The notes: generated from the letters alone by a model not told the origin. 64,000 nt of DNA from Apostichopus japonicus (GCF_037975245.1 NC_092566.1:18321001-18385000), one strand, 5' to 3'; positions 50,386-61,424 are shown, numbered from the stretch's first letter. Program-made: numbers and translations.

Positions 50386-51129
50386 GTAAGTGTAGCTTAA
50401 CATCGGTAAAAAGTTTGAACTTATGTGGGCACTGAGACCCCCAGTGACAGTATAACGTTAGGCTCATAGGCCAACGTTAGGCTTATAATAGGCTAACGTT
50501 AATACTAATACTATACTACTACTACTATAGTAACACTAGTAATATTAGTAACAGTATACAGTTACTAAACTGCCACTGTGTTTAACACAGTGGTTTAGTC
50601 GATGTTAAATGTTATGAATCTTTTTCGTGTTTTTCACCATATACTAGTGTTGTTCGTGTAATCGACATAGGCTAGGCCTAATTATTAATGTAAATGTGGT
50701 ATCCTATTAAAGTCCAAATACAAAAACTTTGACCTAGCCTACTGTCTATAGTATAGGTAGCCTAGCCTAGTGTATACACCTGTTTAATTATTTACACACA
50801 TATAACAGTTAGGCTAAGGATAGATCAAATGTGATGCCACAAACTTTTTTATTTTGATTTATATCATACATATTTTGGAGGATATTTATGAGAATTTTTG
50901 CACGATAACTCAACAAGGGAATGATTGATCATCGCCATACTTACTGTCGCATAGTGAGTAGATATCATGAATATTAATGAGGTCACAGGATCAAACATCA
51001 AAATTTTCAAATTGCAATAACTTGACAACCATTATTCATTAAGTCAGAATTTCTTCATATTTCATATATAGTGATATTTGTAGATAGTGTGTGCATGCTG
51101 ATGATTTATTCCTTTCTTATAACCCTCAG

Positions 51130-51239
51130 AGAATGGAATTGACAAAACTGCACTTCTTTTGCTTAAAGAAGATGACATAAGGGATCTGATACCAAAGATT
51201 GGTGACAGACTAAAATTTCAGGCAGGTTGGAAGAAGGAG
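51130..51239 (+). CDS. SAM gene exon 2: rest of SAM domain
   Basis: Acceptor CCTCAG, then ENGIDKTALLLLKEDDIRDL followed by IPKIGDRLKFQAGWKKE; donor GTGAGT in phase 0. LLLKEDDIRDL...GDRLKF is a standard SAM helix 3-5 pattern. Confidence 0.85.
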
Positions 51240-51262
51240 GTGAGTACTCCTGTATATCAGCA

Positions 51263-53759
51263 ATGGATTTTACATGCTTTAAATGTCTTACAAGAACTGA
51301 AGGTGGAATCAAAGGCTTATTTTTCCATATGAAGCATAACCATGGAATTAACTCAAAAAACTCAAGTAAAATTATTTGTGGTCAAGCCGGTTGCACTGCA
51401 CTCTTTTTTTCAACTGAAGGCTACAAATGGCATCTCAACAGACACCACTTGGGTAATAAAGAACAAACTAATGACCAGGGGGACCAAGAGTCAGAAAGGA
51501 ACAGTCCCATTCCAATGGAAGCAGATGCACATTATGAGGCAGAAGAAGATGATGAAGAATCAATGGAAAATGATATCAACATAGCTAAATCATATGCAAT
51601 ATTCACAGCCCGACTTAAGTCCTCACCTATTCCTTCATCATTGGTGGGAAAAATTATTGTTGATGTACTGGACCTAATTGAAAATGTAGTTGATCATATT
51701 GAAATGGAAATTACTAGATTAATAAGTAACCAGCAGTCCACACTATTGAGAAAGGAAGAGGATAAGCAAGACTTTCACAATATTTTTGCCAATGCAAGGG
51801 AAGCTCCTTTCTCTGAAATGAGAACAGAATACCAACAGAGGATACTTTTCAAGCAAATTGGTGCATATGTTGAACCTGAACAAAAACTTCTAGGCTACTG
51901 TTTCAAGTCTAAAATAAATAACAAAACAGGAGCTCCAATTCAAAAACAAGAGAAAGAGACATTTCAGTACATTCCTTTGGCAATTTCACTTAAAAAATTT
52001 CTGGAACAACCAGGAGTTATGAATGCAATATTTTCAGCTAAAGCAATTGCAGATCCAAATGTCCTGGTTACATATCGAGATGGCATTCTGTTCAAAAATA
52101 GGTATCAACAGCATGGTGAAGTGCCTCTTATACCCCTGCTGCTATACAATGACGACTTTGAGACTTCAAACCCTCTTGGTTCAAGGAAAGGAAAACGTAA
52201 GATTTCAGCATTTTATACAAATGTGCTGTGTCTACCCAGGAGATATCAGGCCAGATTAAACAACATTCTTCTCACAGCTCTAATCACCTCATCTCTCATT
52301 ACCAAATATGGTGTAGAAAGTGTTGCGAAAGTAATAAAAGAAGAAATTCAAATGTTATCGAATGCATGTCTGAATATTGAAGGGGATGATTTCAGTGGAC
52401 TTGTTAGGCCGGTTTTGTTCCAAGTTGTTGGCGATAACTTGGGTATACATACCATGTTAGGCTATGTTCGTGGCTTTACAGCAAACTATTACTGTAGACT
52501 TTGCAAGGGGCATCGAAGTGTACTGCAAAAACAGTCAGTTGAAAATGCCAGTCTACTTAGAACAGTAGAAAATTATGTTGCAGATTTACAACATGATGAC
52601 CCTAGTGAGACAGGTATCAGATTTGCTACAATTCTAAATGATCTGGGAGAGTTTCATGTAGTTGAAAACATAACTCTTGATGTTATGCATGACTTTTTGG
52701 AAGGAGTGATACCGTTAGAAATGTACTTAGTGTTAGACCAGCTGATTCAGGAAAAAAAGTTTACATTGGAGGAACTTAATGGTAGAATTTCATGTTTTAA
52801 TTATGGCTTCACTGACCAGTCAAATAAGCCTAGTCCTTTGAAACAATCATCTCTTTCAAACCCTGGAAAAGTAAGTGGACAAAGTGCTTCACAGATGATG
52901 TGCCTAGCTTTCAGTTTACCCATAATGATTGGAGATAAAATTGAAGAAGATTCTGATGCATGGGAGTTGTATCTGTTGTTGATTGATATTTTTAAGATAA
53001 TAATGAGTCCCAGTTTGAGCCTCTCTGCGACATATGTTCTGAAAGCTTTGATCAGAGATCATCACCAACTATTTCTCCAATTGTTTCCAGATCGGAACCT
53101 TACTCCAAAACAGCATTTTCTTACACACTATCCAAGATCATTGCGATTCATTGGACCTTTGAATCAGTACACCTCAATGCGTTTTGAGGGAAAACACAAA
53201 ACATTCAAAAATTTGCAAATTTTTCTTGTAATTTCCAGAACATTGCTAAAACACTGGCAGTTAAATACCAAATGGCCCAGTGTTATGCATTTCTCTTGGA
53301 ACAACCTCTTGAAAATCAAGACATAGAATTAAATCAGGAGCAAGTATCCACCCTGTCAAGAGTTGGATCAATTTTAGACATGATGGCAGCTGAAATAGTT
53401 GCTGCAAAACTGAACATTGGTTTAGAAGAAGAGATAACTTTTGTAGGAGCAGCCAAGATTCATGGTCATGAATTTAGAGAAGAAATGCAGTTATCACCTC
53501 ATGGAATGACGATGGACCAGAATTTGGAAGTGTGCAATGTGTCCTTCTAAAAAATTCTGGTATTTATATTGTTCTGAACTTATTCAAGACGATAGGCTTC
53601 CAGAGACATTTACAGGCATATGCTGTGGAAACCACAGCAGACTTAATTGAAACTGTTTGTCCTAGACAGTTGTTTGACCACCGTCCTGTGACTTGCTTGA
53701 AGAATCATAATGGGAATGACAGATCTCATTACATTTCTACTCGCATCACTTTTCTATAG
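51263..53759 (+). pseudogene. Zinc-finger/DDE transposase-like ORF with two frameshifts, in an intron of the SAM gene
   Basis: The first frame is open from 51227; the first ATG is 51263 (MDFTCFKCLTRTE). Two C2H2-like fingers come first (CFKC...HMKHNH and CGQAGC...HLNRHH), then an acidic segment, then a transposase-like core: VVGDNLGIH (Asp codon 52433), CRLC (about 52496), LDVMHDFLEGV (Asp codon 52679), TPKQHFLTHYPR and MRFEGKH (Glu codon 53186). The order D, CxxC, D, H, E fits the CMC pattern. The frame shifts near 53206-53216 (run of A and T) and again near 53508-53516. The continuation (KTLAVKYQ..., then FQRHLQAYAVETT...) clearly belongs to the same family, so this is one broken gene of about 830 codons ending at 53759. 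It starts only 24 nt after the SAM exon-2 donor. Confidence 0.75.
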
Positions 53760-53839
53760 ACACAGCATCAGTTGTACCACTGCAGGTGAATTAGTTATTT
53801 AGTCATAACCTACATGATTTTAAATTAATTTTCTCCCAG

Positions 53840-54058
53840 TTTCAGAGTAAAGTGGTCTTCCAATTTCCTCTAAATCAAGATGAGATACCAGATGTATCAT
53901 CTCTCTCAGATGCAGATGATCTTTCTTCTACTGGCGATTCAAGTACTAGTGTTGATACCTTGATTATTGAATCAGATGCAGACACATCACTTGAGGGTTC
54001 ATCTTACTCACCCTTCCATTCACCATATCCCTTGAAACAACAGAAAAGAATCCATTTT
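53840..54058 (+). CDS. SAM gene exon 3: acidic linker
   Basis: Acceptor CTCCCAG, then FQSKVVFQFPLNQDEIPDVS and a Ser/Asp-rich stretch ending KQQKRIHF; donor GTAAGT, phase 0. It joins in frame to SAM exon 2 across the 2.6-kb intron holding the transposase. Confidence 0.75.
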
Positions 54059-54490
54059 GTAAGTAAAGGATATTCTATTGTTTTTAGTGAAAAGTACCGT
54101 AGTTATTAACATCTTATAGTGGTTGAGGCTACTTCTTTTTTATGAGAGCAAGGTATGGTGCATGCTTTGAATGAGAAAGGTTTTGTTGTGAATATCAGAG
54201 ATTACCCCTAAACTTTCCATTATGAAAGAACTACTGTACAGTAGCTCTGGAAGTGATGAATATCCCTGCGAGGACTCAAAGTGATCATTATCAGAAAACG
54301 ATACAGAAATAAGTTTATAATGGGAAAATTAAAAATTAAAGTTTATTGAGTGGCAGAGGTAATTGCATATAGGCTGGTGATTTATGGTACCATACTGCAC
54401 CTTCACCATTCAGTCTATAGGTGCCAAATAAATTTAGTTTTCTTATTTACATACTGGCCCATTCACACTCTTCTCATATTTTATGTTTAG

Positions 54491-54633
54491 GATGTTGAAG
54501 CTATTCTAGGCCAGTCTTCCAGAGGAAGGAAAGTCATGGGAAGCATCTCTTGCAAGAAATTATGTTCAAAACAGGATCGACACATTCTTGTGGAAATTTG
54601 TACTAGTCACATGGTTGATCATTATGGAGATAA
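54491..54633 (+). CDS. SAM gene exon 4
   Basis: Acceptor TGTTTAG, then DVEAILGQSSRGRKVMGSIS and CKKLCSKQDRHILVEICTSH; donor GTGAGT in phase 2. Confidence 0.75.
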
Positions 54634-54889
54634 GTGAGTATTGCTATTTTAAGACATCTATTCATTATGATATATTATGGGAATAGCAGACCCTTCTTAT
54701 ATAAACACGGAGAAATGGCTGTACTCTATTTTCAAATGCTCTGGAGACCAAGAGATATTTTTAATAGAATTGATAATGAAAAATATTCAATATGGTTATG
54801 TTTCTGAATGAATTGTTCAATTGTCAATAGATAGAATACATTTGCTGTATTGTTGTCAACATTTTACCTATTTCCTTTTTAATCTACAG

Positions 54890-54998
54890 GCCAAGCTCCT
54901 TCATTAAGGCAGCGTTAGCAGCAGCAGTTGTTGATTTGTTTCCCTTTCTGAAGGATCCAGAATCTCCCTTGGGTTATGGAAGCATGTTTATGTTCTAA
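54890..54998 (+). CDS. SAM gene exon 5 with mutated donor (reads through to a stop)
   Basis: Acceptor CTACAG, then PSSFIKAALAAAVVDLFPFL and KDPESPLGY, a hallmark block of the family. Relatives continue GYEAWY, and exon 6 begins EAWY. The splice should therefore fall after TAT at 54977, but the next bases are GGAAGC where GTAAGC would be expected. Without splicing the frame ends GSMFMF-stop at 54998. Confidence 0.7.
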
Positions 54999-55860
54999 TA
55001 TCCCTCGGCTTAATTGTCATTAGCCATAGTATACACCACTTTCGTTGTTGTGTTGAGGTGACTAGTTTCCTTTTCCTAGCTGCCCTTTCAATATGTCTCT
55101 AAAATGTTGAACACAAAACACTGCCCACAATATCATTACTTTTTGTCATCTGTAGTCAAGTAATGTAATCTTCTGTGGGTTCTACCAAGTAATTTGTTCA
55201 TCTCATAGAGGACTGTGATACTGAAATCTATTTTCAATACTACCATGATTATATAGGCATCATTTAACTGAATTATTTCTAATTGAAGTCAGCACTGGGG
55301 TGACAAGGCCTTTTAATATGTTAAAAATACCAAAATGGATGTTCAATTGTCACATTGGGAACTCCAAAAACTGTAACATAGGCACTGGTTTTCAATGGGC
55401 TTCATCTCTAAATCTAACCAAGGTATTAATGAAGTTTGTTGTTCAGTAGGTACCCTCCTTATTCCGTAAAATATCAGAACTCTGTAACTTATTGATTATA
55501 TGTGCAATTAGGGTCAAACCCATAACTTTTAGGCTTATCACTTAAAAGCAAGTGTCATAGTGTCCCCTGGGACAATACTGTTTTATCAGTAAGCATACGA
55601 TATTCTGTGAGGACGGTATGGAGTGCCACAGTGTCCTTAGTCATAGCGTCCATATTGTTACCGTGCCATTGTGGAACATGTACCAGACATGTTTGTGGTT
55701 TGCTGGCTAAAAGCCTATGTTCCAACCAGCTAGGAAGTTTTAAATGTTGGTGTACAACAGCTTAACATGTAGATCAATAAGTCACATAATTTTCTGAGTT
55801 GACTTGAATTTTGCTACCATACTTCAGTTTGATAAAAGAGTATGCTGATTTCATGTGCAG

Positions 55861-56026
55861 GAAGCATGGTATTGCAAAGGTGCTGCAGGATGACCGGCGA
55901 CAGGGTATCTAGAAGAGCACCTACGCTACGTACGTAAAAAGAAGATTGCCATGGTGAAAGATTCCCCCGGTGCATCAAGTCCACCTACTCCTTTGACTAA
56001 AGTGTCCACTCCACCAAAATTGAGAG
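55861..56026 (+). CDS. SAM gene exon 6 with in-frame TGA
   Basis: Acceptor GTGCAG, then EAWYCKGAAG, TGA at 55891-55893, then PATGYLEEHLRYVRKKK and a Pro/Ser/Thr-rich tail ending PPKLR; donor GTGTGT in phase 1. The frame after the TGA is open and conserved, so the stop is an isolated lesion. Confidence 0.7.
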
Positions 56027-56221
56027 GTGTGTAATAGGTTTTTACCGTGTAATAGGTTTTTACCGACTATTTTCAGGATTTGACTTATCTCTCATGCCAT
56101 GACAATGATCAAAGACTGGCTTAGGACACGTTATACCTGCCACAACCATTGGTAACTTCAAAATTTGATGTTAAGGAATCTCTGTTTAGTAGGAATTATA
56201 TGTTTTTATTGTCCTTGCCAG

Positions 56222-56412
56222 AAGCTGATCTGGAGAACAAAGAGGAATTGGTGATGATGACTGAGTGGCTGAAATGTAACTTGGAACCAAGAGAGAAAGT
56301 ATTGGACTTCATGAGGCAAACTGCAGTTTACAGACAACAGCAGATCAAAGACCACTCAACTAACATTTCAGATATTCTGAAAGAGTATCCCAGGTTGTTA
56401 GACCATGGAATG
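56222..56412 (+). CDS. SAM gene exon 7
   Basis: Acceptor TTGCCAG, then EADLENKEELVMMTEWLKCN and the segment ILKEYPRLLDHGM; donor GTAACT, phase 0. A helical EYPRLLD segment is usual in the family. Confidence 0.75.
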
Positions 56413-57555
56413 GTAACTATCAAATTTGAATTTTTGCTGCTTAATTAAAGAGAAATACGTGGGTGATTTTGCATCAAAAATAGTAAAGAAGCGAGCTCTG
56501 AATACACATATTACGAAGATACTATTCAAGACCATATCCTTTATCTCTTGTGGAAAAATTACTAGCGAGGTTTTGGTTTAGCAGAAACACTGAAATTAAT
56601 TAAGTCACTAACCTCACTGATGAGTTAATACTATATTTCACTTTGAAGGCTATTTGGCCAACTTAAAAACAGTACTTTGATTGACTACATATCTAATTTG
56701 ATTGGAAAGAACTAGTTTCACTGCTTTTTTTAAATGATGGCATTATATTTTAAATCTCTTTTAATTTATGCCTGGAAATTTATGACAGTACTCAGCCACA
56801 CAGTGAAGAAAAGTGACTGACTTTTAATTTAACCTTAGGCATCTGGCAGATCAGTATGCATTATAAAGACCAGATTGGGAATAAATGTTATTTTTGGATG
56901 AAAGTGTTGCTTTATTCAAGGATATAGCTAGGATTTTAAGAAAGGTTGCTGATGCTTAGTGTAGAAAAAAGGTACAGATTCAAGCGGTATAATAAGGTTT
57001 ACAATTTGTACAAAGTTTTTTTTTTTAATATGGTGTCTTTGCCATTCAGTGCTATGGTTTTATGTGCAATGTTTGCTCTGCATTTCTTGCAATTGTGTAC
57101 CAATCTAACAACTTGTCTATCATCTTGTTACAGGGAGACAAGATAAATTATTCCCATGAATATGCTTTTGTTCAGTGATGATATCACAAATGTTAAATAT
57201 TGAATTTTTACAACTCAAATTCCCCCCCCCCCCCCCCCCCCGCATTAAAAAAATATTTTGAAAAAAAAACATTTTTGAGCTGTAGTCTGAGATATTTTCA
57301 AAGCATCTGTCAATAAATGTTAAATACTTACTTTTCTTTCCCAGATGTTTTCTAAATGTTATTAAACTAGCAAAAGGTATCAAGCAGTTGGATTTTCCAC
57401 ATCCAGCTTCAACAATACATAGTGTTTGTATAGATGCATGGAACCAGACTTTAACAAATTCAGTGAGAGTGATTTTTTAATGGATCCTAGCTGAGGATCA
57501 AAAATAGAATATGCTTACACACATTAAAGTATTCTATTTCCCTTTGCTCTGTCAG

Positions 57556-57715
57556 ATAGAACAAGATTTTTCAGTGCTTTGGCCTGAGCATGAGGATCAC
57601 CTGTATGAGAAATGGGACTTGTACTACAATGGGATTATAGAATATGGCAAACAGGTTAAAAATTGGCAAGGCATTCTTGGATTGGAGTACGTTAACCTAG
57701 AGAGTTTGTCTATTG
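57556..57715 (+). CDS. SAM gene exon 8
   Basis: Acceptor CTGTCAG, then IEQDFSVLWPEHEDHLYEKW; donor GTAAGT, phase 1. It continues exon 7's DHGM directly (GMIEQDFSVL). Confidence 0.8.
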
Positions 57716-58521
57716 GTAAGTGTGCTTCTTATTTCAGTGCGCATAGTTGAGCTAATTTAATGTTTGTATGTTGATCATTCCTTGCAACCTTTCACCACCA
57801 TCACACTAGGAACTTCTGAAAGATCAGGTTTGACCAATTATCTGTAATATATCTGATCTTGTTCTCAAAATAGCCTTAGTTTACTTTTTGTAAAGACAAC
57901 ATCACTTCCTTTTCTTTTATTGTAAAAATAATAAACTGAAATTGAACAAAAAGCATCAATGGGATCTGGTTCAGACAGAAACCAAGTTGGGTTGGTGCAG
58001 GTATATTCCCTTGCTTAGACTCCATCTGACCCATCTTTGGGATTTCATTTAAGCCAAAAGCTAGTGACTACTATAATAGAACAATAGAACACAAAATATG
58101 TCAAAGGTTCATCAGTGTTTTGAGATCTGAATATATAATAAAATATAAAGAGTAGATAACTTTGCAAACAGGTTGTGATAGCAGCACAACATTATGAATG
58201 TGGGCTTTTAAAGGAAACATGTATGATTGAAAATAAACATACACAAAATACCAAACAGATGCTAACTTATCTCATTACATTCTCATGATATGCCATTTTC
58301 TCATTGCATTCCCATGATATGCCATTTTCTGATACAAATGACTTGAAGGACTTCTAGTGTTAGAGACAAATAAAGGCAAGAGAAAATACAATTAATTTGT
58401 GCTGTACGGGGCACTGTACGTGATAATGACAATTTATATGTTAAGTGGTCATTAATTGTGTTATATTTTTATGCACAAGGACTTTGGACCTATCTTTAGT
58501 TATGTTTTGTCACTTTCACAG

Positions 58522-58640
58522 ATAAGAAGAAAACATTGGCATTTTTTCTTCTTCCGGTCATCTTGAGAGGGAAAGGAAAGGGAAAGAAAGGATTGTGTTC
58601 AGTAAACGAGGCAATCACCTCCTTCGTGGACATTCAACCA
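58522..58640 (+). CDS. SAM gene exon 9
   Basis: Acceptor TCACAG, then DKKKTLAFFLLPVILRGKGK with a Lys/Gly-rich stretch and the end VNEAITSFVDIQP; donor GTAGGT, phase 0. Confidence 0.75.
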
Positions 58641-59267
58641 GTAGGTGTTTAAGCATTCATTTGTCCACTTGTTGAAGTTCATTGACAACATGCTTATGGC
58701 ATATGTGTTTTGTAGTTTGTGATGGATTGCTTGTGAAAGTGGAATCTCAACAATTATGCTGGATTTGAGTCAATGTACATAGATGCTCCCAAGCACATGA
58801 ACCATATTCCGTGTGGTTCAAAATGGATAATTAATATTCATGAGTGGGCAGGGCCTACGTAATATTATTTAAATATTGATTTCACAACAACAATATGCTT
58901 GTCAAATTTTGCTCAATTTGGTAAATGACAGTAGTAGGATATGGGTCACATGTGTAGCTGATTTTAACTAATAAATTATGAGTTGGTGATAAAAAGTTAA
59001 TGATAGTAAAAGTATCTTCTAAACATGATAACTAAACAGTAAATTTCAAATGTATCAAATGTTCATAGTACTTTTTTAAAACTAGCATGTCATTGTAAGC
59101 ATAGATATGGGTGGTTATGAAGTTTGGCTGTGCCAAGTATAATTTCATATAAAGTTTTTTCTAAATACAAATCTGCTAGAATGGAGGGCTTTTTGCTGTC
59201 ACAACTTCATATTGATTGACAAAGAGCAGCTTGTGATAATTTTCATTTTTTTCAATTTTTCTCACAG

Positions 59268-59585
59268 GAAGTGGCTGATATTCTACAAATTTCAAAGACT
59301 ATTGATGCCACAAAAAAGCCGCAGCCATTTGTTGTATGCAAAGGAACTCTCTTGGCACCAACCCAAACATTCGTTATACTAGAACGGAGGCCAGTCCCTC
59401 AAGAATCACTACTGAAAGCTATCGATTTCTGTTTCAAAGCAATGTACATTTTGGACATGGCTTACCAACCTTCATGCTGTCTTGTGTGGCAGTTCATTCA
59501 AAATGTGATTTATGAAATCAAAGAAGCACATGTGCCAAGTTGCATAAGAGATCTTAGATCATTCTTGGCCTTTAAAAGTAATTAG
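59268..59585 (+). CDS. SAM gene exon 10, terminal
   Basis: Acceptor CTCACAG, then EVADILQISKTIDATKKPQP, the conserved LLAPTQTFVILERRPVPQES and CCLVWQFIQNVIYEIKEAHV; TAG stop at 59583-59585. Confidence 0.85.
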   Translation, partial: EVADILQISKTIDATKKPQPFVVCKGTLLAPTQTFVILERRPVPQESLLKAIDFCFKAMYILDMAYQPSCCLVWQFIQNVIYEIKEAHVPSCIRDLRSFLAFKSN

Positions 59586-59616
59586 TGGCTTAAAAGAAAA
59601 GAATTGTAAGCAAGAT

Positions 59617-59950
59617 ATTCATGGCTGATATTTTACAAATTTCAAAGTTATTGATGCCACAAAAATACTGCAGCTACTTTTGTATGCAAGGAGCCCTCTT
59701 GGTACCAACCCAGATATTTGCTATTTTAGAACAGAGGTCAGTTTCTCACAAATCTCTTCTATTAAAGCTGTCTTTTTCTGTTTCATGGCAAATGTGCATT
59801 TTGGACATGGCTTATCGACCTTCATGCAGTCTTGTTTGGCAGTTCATTCAAAATGTGATTAATGAAATCAAAGAAGCACATATGCCAAGTTGTATTATAG
59901 CATTCTTGGCCCTGGAAAGTAAGAAGTGCCTTAAAAGGAAATTGTAAGCA
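59617..59950 (+). pseudogene. Tandem duplicate of the SAM gene's last exon, decayed
   Basis: The segment starting TTCATGGCTGATATTTTACA aligns along its whole length with exon 10 (GGCTGATATTCTACAAATTT). Matching blocks include LVPTQIFAILEQRSV, ILDMAYRPS and LVWQFIQNVINEIKEAH. Small indels (near 59650-59690 and 59760-59790) shift and restore the frame. It lies 30 nt after the stop of exon 10 and has no intact acceptor of its own. Confidence 0.8.
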
Positions 59951-60631
59951 AGAAGCTCATATAATAATTGTAAGCAAGAAGTTTGTATAATATTACTATT
60001 TTAAAATTCACACACCCGATAGCATCATCTTGAAGGGACATTTAATTAAAACTCATGATATGACATATTTTTACATACCATGCTGGTACAAATCAAAACT
60101 TTCCTTACTAATTTTTATTGGAATCCCGATCTAATCAACTGATCTTTCATGAGTAAGGTTTAATGTAGGTTAATATCACCTACACATGTATCTCTATATG
60201 TGGTGAAGATATATATACTATACATCCAAATACTGGAAATAAGAACAATGCACTGGCTGCAATGTACTGCATATATCATAAATATGTCTCTAAATGTAAT
60301 CATGTACACCACATATGTATGTGATACTCAGTGTAATTCTTAATTAACTGTATGTATACTATAGGTAAACCTTGATTAATCAGATCATGATTGATGTTTA
60401 GATTCATAGATTGTTTATACATCAATTGATCTATAGTTACATATGTGAGATATTGAGTGTTACAAGTTTTCTATGAATAAGGTTCTTCTTGAAGGGTAGA
60501 GGTTTTTTTACATTGTGTCACCTTAAAGGTCTGGTAGAGCACAGCTAAGAAGCTGTTACATCCAAGCATATTTATGTGTTGTTTTGTTTTGTTTGTATTT
60601 TATTCACATGGTTCAGCTGGTTATTGTTTTC

Positions 60632-60637
60632 AATAAA
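60632..60637 (+). terminator. Candidate poly(A) signal of the SAM gene
   Basis: AATAAA about 1 kb after the stop codon, followed by a TGT-rich stretch (CTTCTGTAATGTAACTGTTTG). Position-based inference. Confidence 0.35.
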
Positions 60638-61034
60638 AACAAGTTCTCAAAATGTCATCCATCTGGCTTCTGTAATGTAACTGTTTGTTAATTTTTCAAT
60701 ATTTTTCAAGGAGTTGTTTACTCTTTGCATTGCCATATTCAACTGATTGTTGCAAACTAGGTCTGCATAAACAAAACTTGTGAGGAGTCTTTCAACTACA
60801 TTAAGTAAAATCCACTGAGGATCTCATCCATCACTGTCCAATATATTGCATTCACCAACATATATTGGGCAATGAAGGCTCATTTGACCCCCCCCCCCAC
60901 CCTTTTGTAATGGTAAAAGCCACTGCCCAATTTAAATGTAGTAATTGCCCAATACAATGATTTTTAATTCCCCAATTTAATGATCCCTACATTTGTAAGT
61001 TCACCAATGATGGGCATAATTTACACAATTAATT

Positions 61035-61217
61035 TAACCAACAACTGTTGGGTACAAACTTATAGTTATTTTATTGGTTAAAAATGTTACCCAACGGCTG
61101 GTTAAAGCCGTTAACCAACAGGTGTTGGTTAAAATATCACCAATAAGTCGAATTTGACATACGTGCCCAGTGTTGGTTAAGGTATTGGTTAATTTTTAAC
61201 CAACTGTTTTTAGAGTG
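61035..61217 (-). repeat. Right terminal inverted repeat and subterminal motifs
   Basis: It ends TTAACCAACTGTTTTTAGAG TG at 61217. TTGGTTAA or its complement TTAACCAA recurs at about 61040, 61073, 61116, 61128, 61173, 61185 and 61196. Confidence 0.8.
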
Positions 61218-61424
61218 TATAGATATTTGAGAGTGATGAAGGCTACCACTTTTAATTAGTACTGGTCCGATGTCGGTGTTAGGATTTTTAAGAGGAAGGT
61301 AAAATAAAGAGACATTTTACATGCCGTTTTTGTATTTTGACTAAATTCTTATTGTGCTTACTGTCTTAAATGATTATGCAATTAAGGGTAAAAACAATCT
61401 TAAATTTGGTCGAAGTAATCGCGA

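Larger units (their letters stand above)
50307..59585 (+). pseudogene. SAM-domain protein gene, SAMD3-like, ten exons, probably inactivated
   Basis: Ten exons (listed separately) chain with consistent phases to a protein of about 470 residues. An N-terminal SAM domain (residues 1-65) is followed by an acidic Ser-rich linker, then three conserved segments typical of proteins annotated SAMD3-like in fish and invertebrates: a KKLCSKQDRHILVEICTSHM / FIKAALAAAVVDLFPFLKDP block, an IEQDFSVLWPE block and a final PQPFVVCKGTLLAPTQTFVI block. The function of these proteins is unknown; SAM domains usually mediate protein or RNA binding. Start ATG 50307 has the strong context GCCATGG. A likely poly(A) signal AATAAA is at 60632. 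Two lesions break the frame: the exon-5 donor reads GG instead of GT (54978-54979), and exon 6 has an in-frame TGA (55891-55893). The gene lies wholly within the transposon and its second intron holds the transposase. Confidence 0.75.
49999..61217 (+). mobile_element. 11.2-kb CMC-superfamily (CACTA/Mirage-like) DNA transposon carrying a SAM-domain gene
   Basis: The left end CACTCTTAAAACGTTGGTTA matches the reverse complement of the right end, CACTCTAAAAACAGTTGGTT. Over 25 bp the two differ by one mismatch and one gap, and the match continues with AAAAA. Both ends are flanked by TA (49997-49998, 61218-61219). GTTGGTTAA motifs cluster inside both ends (50011, 50050, 50075; at least six between 61040 and 61210). 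Inside are a DDE-type transposase ORF with a CxxC between the first and second Asp, and a ten-exon SAM gene, both on the plus strand. CACT-like termini, subterminal repeats and a DDE with C(2)C point to the CMC superfamily; a 2-bp TA duplication is described for its Mirage branch. The superfamily call is inference. Confidence 0.75.

Noticed and set aside
51130-51300. Direct fusion of the SAM domain to the zinc-finger/transposase ORF
   Set aside because: The two frames differ, the SAM frame meets a stop near 51332, and an intron from the GTGAGT at 51240 to the only nearby CAG (51260) would be about 20 nt, too short. Exon 2 joins well to 53840 instead.
57120-57145. Acceptor-like CTTGTTACAG before GGAGACAAG as an extra SAM-gene exon
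   Set aside because: Exons 7 and 8 already join in phase to give the family sequence GMIEQDFSVL; an insertion here is not needed.
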